Shown: positions 14,146 to 16,660 of the stretch, one piece after another | How positions within the stretch are numbered: the first letter of the stretch is position 1 | How the letters are laid out: each line of letters starts with the position of its first letter | Notes under the pieces: model-generated | Told to the model about the DNA's origin: nothing | The model's database searches: none | The model's input: the letters and a program-made list of their open reading frames with translations, nothing else | Made by a program: the position numbers and the translations under genes | Source: Deltaproteobacteria bacterium | GTDB lineage: Bacteria; Myxococcota; XYA12-FULL-58-9; JAUUZB01 | Reading direction: 5' to 3' | DNA length: 16,660 nucleotides | Assembly: GCA_030590185.1 (NCBI GenBank) | Contig: JAUUZB010000004.1 | Span: 1 to 16,660 of the forward strand

Positions 14146-14797
14146 CGCGCCCGAGACATCGGCCCAGGGCGCTGGCTCCTCCGCCCCCGCGCCCGCCGCG
14201 GCGCCCACTGCGGCGCCGACCGCGGCGTTCCATGAGCTCAAGGCATTGCTGCTCAGTCCGAAGCGATTCTTCACTACCCGCCTGGCCGACCCGGCGGCGG
14301 CGCAATCACTGTTCCTGACGCGGGTAACACCCCTGGCCGCGATCCGCCCGCTGGCGGTGGGGATCCGCTCCCTGTTTGCCGGCAGCCCACTCGCCGGTGT
14401 GGTGGTCGGCCTCGGCTCCTATGCCCTCCAGATCGGAACCTGGCTGGGGGTGGCCCTGGTGTTGCCCGCCCTCGCCCGCCAGTTCCACACCGTTGTCGAT
14501 GACCGCCAGGCCTTCGTCCTGACCACCTACGCCTCCACGCCTTTCTGGATCGCCGGTCTGCTCTACCTCGTCCCCGAAGAGCCGGCCGTGCTCTTCCTCT
14601 GGTCGCGCCTATTGGTGGGGCTGGCGGCCCTGTTCTCTTTGTTCTTGGTGCGGCAGGGCCTGGTGGCCGCCGGGGTCCGGCGCAAGGTGCTGATGCCGCT
14701 GCTGGGCAGCGTCGCGGTGGCCGCGTTCCTCATCTACGGGCTGCTGTTTGTCCTGCTCGGTATCTCGTCGCACGTGGCGCTGTTCATCATCGGCTGA
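14141..14797 (+). CDS. Yip1-family integral membrane protein
   Basis: A multi-spanning membrane protein of about 218 aa with no known reaction; bacterial Yip1 proteins resemble eukaryotic Rab-interacting membrane proteins. The start is uncertain. The frame is open back to 14117, with an Ala/Pro-rich stretch followed by FHELKALLLSPKRFF, the typical Yip1 entry. Codons from 14144 to 14245 have about 85% GC at the third position, as in real coding sequence here. The only candidate starts are a rare ATT at 14141, overlapping the upstream stop (GATTAG), and TTG at 14246, which gives 183 aa and begins inside that entry segment. I prefer ATT but cannot prove it. Hydrophobic helices are seen in PLAGVVVGLGSYALQIG, FWIAGLLYLVP, LLVGLAALFSLFLV and VAVAAFLIYGLLFVLLG. 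It is convergent with the BFN gene, 20 bp from stop to stop. Confidence 0.75.
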   Translation: MSAPETSAQGAGSSAPAPAAAPTAAPTAAFHELKALLLSPKRFFTTRLADPAAAQSLFLTRVTPLAAIRPLAVGIRSLFAGSPLAGVVVGLGSYALQIGTWLGVALVLPALARQFHTVVDDRQAFVLTTYASTPFWIAGLLYLVPEEPAVLFLWSRLLVGLAALFSLFLVRQGLVAAGVRRKVLMPLLGSVAVAAFLIYGLLFVLLGISSHVALFIIG

Positions 14798-14817
14798 ACG
14801 CCGCTGCCCCGGGGAGT

Positions 14818-15387
14818 TTAGAGGGTCTCCTGGTAGTCGGGCGCCGCCCGCTTCCCAGGCTCCGCCTTCGGCTCGGGCGAGTCCTCCTCGAGGTCGGCCG
14901 GGTCGACCGCGGCGTCGCGGATCACCTTCTGGCTAACCCAGATCGGTGCACCGTTGCCGACCGCGAGTCCGATGGCGTCGGACGGACGGGCGTCGATTCG
15001 CCAGTTCCTACCATTCTGGCGCAGCCCGATGGTGCCTAGGAACACGCCGCCTTGCAGATCGTCGATCGCGATTTCGGTGACCTCGATCTTGCTGCTGGTG
15101 ATCACGGACTCGAGCAGGTTGAGGGTCAGAGGGCGGGGTGGTGTTTGCCGTTGGAGACGCAGACGAATGTTGAGGGCTTCGATCTCACCGATCCAGATCG
15201 GCAGGTAGCGCATCGGTTCACCCTGGGTGCGCAGGACTACGACGTATTGTCCTTCCCCAGCCGCGAGCACACCGGCGACGTCGACGCGTTGACGCTTGGT
15301 GCTTTTGTTTTCGGAATCAGCGTCAGCAGCTCCCCCCAACATCAAGCCGATCGCGACGACGGCTATTTTGATGCTCCTATGCTTCAT
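14818..15387 (-). CDS. Exported bifunctional nuclease family protein (BFN, DUF151)
   Basis: The family (PF02577) includes proteins reported to have both DNase and RNase activity. The core from about residue 58 to 160 shows RYLPIWIGEIEALNIRLRLQ, LTLNLLESVITSSKIEV, GVFLGTIGLR and the signature DARPSDAIGLAVGNGAPIWVS. The chosen start, ATG 15387, gives 189 aa with a basic N-terminus (MKHRSIKI), a hydrophobic core and GGAADADSE resembling a signal peptidase site. That predicts an exported or membrane-anchored form, whereas many BFN proteins have no signal. An in-frame ATG at 15441 would bury the signal and overlap the divergent gene. There is no ribosome binding site; a -10-like TACACT ends 6 nt before the ATG, suggesting a leaderless mRNA. 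The C-terminal tail is acidic then basic (DLEEDSPEPKAEPGKR). Confidence 0.88.
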   Translation of the reverse strand: MKHRSIKIAVVAIGLMLGGAADADSENKSTKRQRVDVAGVLAAGEGQYVVVLRTQGEPMRYLPIWIGEIEALNIRLRLQRQTPPRPLTLNLLESVITSSKIEVTEIAIDDLQGGVFLGTIGLRQNGRNWRIDARPSDAIGLAVGNGAPIWVSQKVIRDAAVDPADLEEDSPEPKAEPGKRAAPDYQETL

Positions 15388-15393
15388 GTATTT

Positions 15394-15423
15394 AGTGTAA
15401 ACATCGAAAACTAGGCCTGCCAG
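15394..15423 (-). promoter_or_regulatory. Candidate promoter of the BFN gene, leaderless arrangement
   Basis: On the minus strand CTGGCA (15423-15418) and TACACT (15399-15394) are 18 nt apart. The -10 box ends 6 nt before the ATG at 15387, so the transcript would begin at the start codon. The 45-bp gap to the divergent lipoprotein gene contains all of it. Confidence 0.4.
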
Positions 15424-15432
15424 GGGATTGTC

Positions 15433-16494
15433 ATGGAGCACACTCGACCGGGCGTGACCCGGATGTCATGTAGGCTCGCGTCGTACCTCGGCCGACCCTT
15501 CTGGGTGTCGGCCGGCCCGCTGTTGGTGTGCGCCACGCTCAGCGCCTGCAGCGCACCGAGCGGCACACCGAACGGCGCACCGCGCATCACGCCACCGGCG
15601 CAACCTTTCCTGGCCTTGGCGGTCGCAGCCCTCGAGATGCCCCGGGGCTCCCCCGACTTCGAAGCGGCCAAGCGCACCGAGGACATCCTGGAGGCTCTCT
15701 GGCGCTCGTCCAAATGGGAGGTGCTCGCTCCCAGCGAGTTCCGCATCCTGCACCGGCGTGGCCTCGACAACCCTGGACCGTTGACCGCCACCGATCTGGT
15801 GGTGCGGGCCAAACGGCTGGGGCTCGATCCGCATCGTTTCGCTTTGCTCACCTCCTCGGTGTTCATGCGTGAGTCGTCGAGCCAGGCAGAGACGAGCAAG
15901 GGAGATGAGTCCGGGATGGGGTTCCACGGCAGCGCCGACGTGGGCGTCTCTCTGCTCCTGCGCGACGCCATGGGTGAGCACATCGCGGAGTTGGAGATCG
16001 AGCGACCGATCGATCCCTTCGCTGAGAAGCCGGACTATGACCGCCGGCCGGAGCTCCGCGACGCGGTCCAGGAGATCACCCGCCTCCTGATCAGCCATTG
16101 CCCGAGTTGTTTCGTGCCGGTCGAGCGCCCGAGCTTCGATCTCCGGGCCAGCCCCGCCGTGTTGTTGTCGGCCACCGACGAGGCCGGCCGAACCCTCCGC
16201 GAGCGAGTAATGAGCGCTGGCCCCCTCGAACAGGACCAGCTCCTCTGGACCCACCTGCAATACCTAGAGCCCGACATCGACCTGGCCGCGGCCAAGCGCC
16301 ACCTCACCACGACGAACGCCGCCTGTTTTGGCGAGGACGCCCCGTCCCCGTTTCGCCCCGGCGATTGCGTACAATTGGCCTCGACCCAGCCAGCCCCGAG
16401 CCGGTTTGAGTTGGCGCGCCAGTTACGCACCGGCGGTGGCATGTTCGATCTGATCGGCGCCAACGGCGAGCGACGGATCGTCGACGGGCCCTAG
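15433..16494 (+). CDS. Lipoprotein with possible CsgG/LpoB-like domain
   Basis: A 353-aa predicted lipoprotein. ATG at 15433 follows AGGGG by 6 nt. A long n-region precedes a hydrophobic stretch ending in the lipobox LSAC (Cys39); ATG at 15463 would give a more ordinary signal length. After a Pro-rich linker, residues about 58-200 read FLALAVAALEMP, then an amphipathic region with DILEALWRSSKWEVLAPSEF, then LVVRAKRLGLDPHRFALLTSSVF, then VGVSLLLRDAMGEHIAELEIE. This strand-helix-strand pattern resembles CsgG, LpoB and similar envelope lipoproteins, where a small alpha/beta domain compares with ALAVLPF...L...L...f.vvers. It is a pattern resemblance only. The second half, including paired Cys (HCPSCF, about 217-222), is not recognised. 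The gene is divergent from BFN and followed by the tandem repeats. Confidence 0.8.
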   Translation: MEHTRPGVTRMSCRLASYLGRPFWVSAGPLLVCATLSACSAPSGTPNGAPRITPPAQPFLALAVAALEMPRGSPDFEAAKRTEDILEALWRSSKWEVLAPSEFRILHRRGLDNPGPLTATDLVVRAKRLGLDPHRFALLTSSVFMRESSSQAETSKGDESGMGFHGSADVGVSLLLRDAMGEHIAELEIERPIDPFAEKPDYDRRPELRDAVQEITRLLISHCPSCFVPVERPSFDLRASPAVLLSATDEAGRTLRERVMSAGPLEQDQLLWTHLQYLEPDIDLAAAKRHLTTTNAACFGEDAPSPFRPGDCVQLASTQPAPSRFELARQLRTGGGMFDLIGANGERRIVDGP

Positions 16495-16528
16495 GACCTC
16501 GACCGAGGCACATTGATCTACAGCACCC

Positions 16529-16660
16529 GTTCGCCCTGAGCGAATCCAATTGCCCCGTTCGTCCTGAGCGAATCCAATTGCCCCGTTCGTCCTGAGCGAA
16601 TCCAATTGCCCCGTTCGTCCTGAGCGAATCCAATTGCCCCGTTCGTCCTGAGCGAATCCA
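16529..16660. repeat. 28-bp tandem repeat array (runs off the window)
   Basis: Four full copies start at 16529, 16557, 16585 and 16613, with a fifth from 16641 cut by the window end. The unit reads GTTCGTCCTGAGCGAATCCA then ATTGCCCC; only the first copy differs, with C for T at its sixth base. Each copy holds a short inverted repeat TTCG(T/C)...GCGAA with a 5-nt loop. Copies abut with no spacers, so this is not a CRISPR array. The core resembles the widespread small dispersed repeat containing TTCG.CCTGAGC. Confidence 0.95.

Noticed and set aside
13413..14318. Overlapping frames on both strands across the DUF975-like gene
   Set aside because: They are Arg/Pro/Gly-rich with no membrane or domain pattern, while the chosen frame encodes clean hydrophobic helices and has a ribosome binding site.
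16304..16633. Minus-strand open frames through the tandem repeats
   Set aside because: Repeat-derived peptides of the LRTNG/FAQDER kind are typical spurious translations of small dispersed repeats.
16529..16660. CRISPR array
   Set aside because: The repeats abut without spacers; it is a simple tandem array.

Overview
The window is about 16.7 kb of GC-rich bacterial chromosome. Two lipoproteins with clear lipoboxes, a third probable lipoprotein and an OmpA-type peptidoglycan-binding protein indicate a Gram-negative cell. The order 6S RNA - 5-formyl-THF cyclo-ligase - RNase Y - Rel, together with the mix of small exported and membrane proteins, suggests a deltaproteobacterial or Myxococcota-like lineage. 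That placement is inference; there is no rRNA here to confirm it.

Left part (1-7879, minus strand): a tight housekeeping cluster read right to left. It runs 6S RNA candidate (7692-7879), 5-formyl-THF cyclo-ligase (6830-7417), RNase Y (5292-6842), bifunctional RelA/SpoT-type (p)ppGpp synthetase/hydrolase (3157-5292), AspRS (1272-3095) and a glycerol-3-phosphate dehydrogenase cut by the window edge (1-1275). Three of the four protein-gene junctions overlap by 1-13 bp, so translation is probably coupled. The theme is growth control: RNA polymerase regulation, mRNA decay, alarmone turnover and aminoacylation.

Middle (7418-10535): about 750 bp hold no protein gene but are rich in RNA hairpins. 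The best is a 188-nt minus-strand structure with a long closing stem, a central bubble and a terminal stem, which looks like 6S RNA. Plus-strand genes follow: a small exported protein of unknown function, tRNA-Gln(CUG) starting 4 nt after that gene's stop codon, tRNA-Glu(CUC), a metallo-beta-lactamase-fold hydrolase that may be translated from a leaderless mRNA, and an OmpA-domain lipoprotein with a coiled coil.

Right part (10543-16494): a three-gene minus-strand unit encodes a small lipoprotein, a beta-keto acid cleavage enzyme (BKACE/DUF849) and a biotin-carboxylase-like ATP-grasp protein joined to the BKACE gene by an ATGA overlap. The carboxylase-like protein lacks the conserved catalytic Glu (E. 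coli AccC Glu296 is Gly here) and has a changed ATP-lid loop. No biotin carrier or carboxyltransferase gene lies nearby. This pair is the best candidate for an undescribed system in the window. Next come two coupled plus-strand membrane proteins (a YciC/DUF975-like one and a Yip1-like one), an exported BFN/DUF151 nuclease-family protein on the minus strand, and a divergent lipoprotein with a possible CsgG/LpoB-like domain. The window ends inside a 28-bp tandem repeat array.
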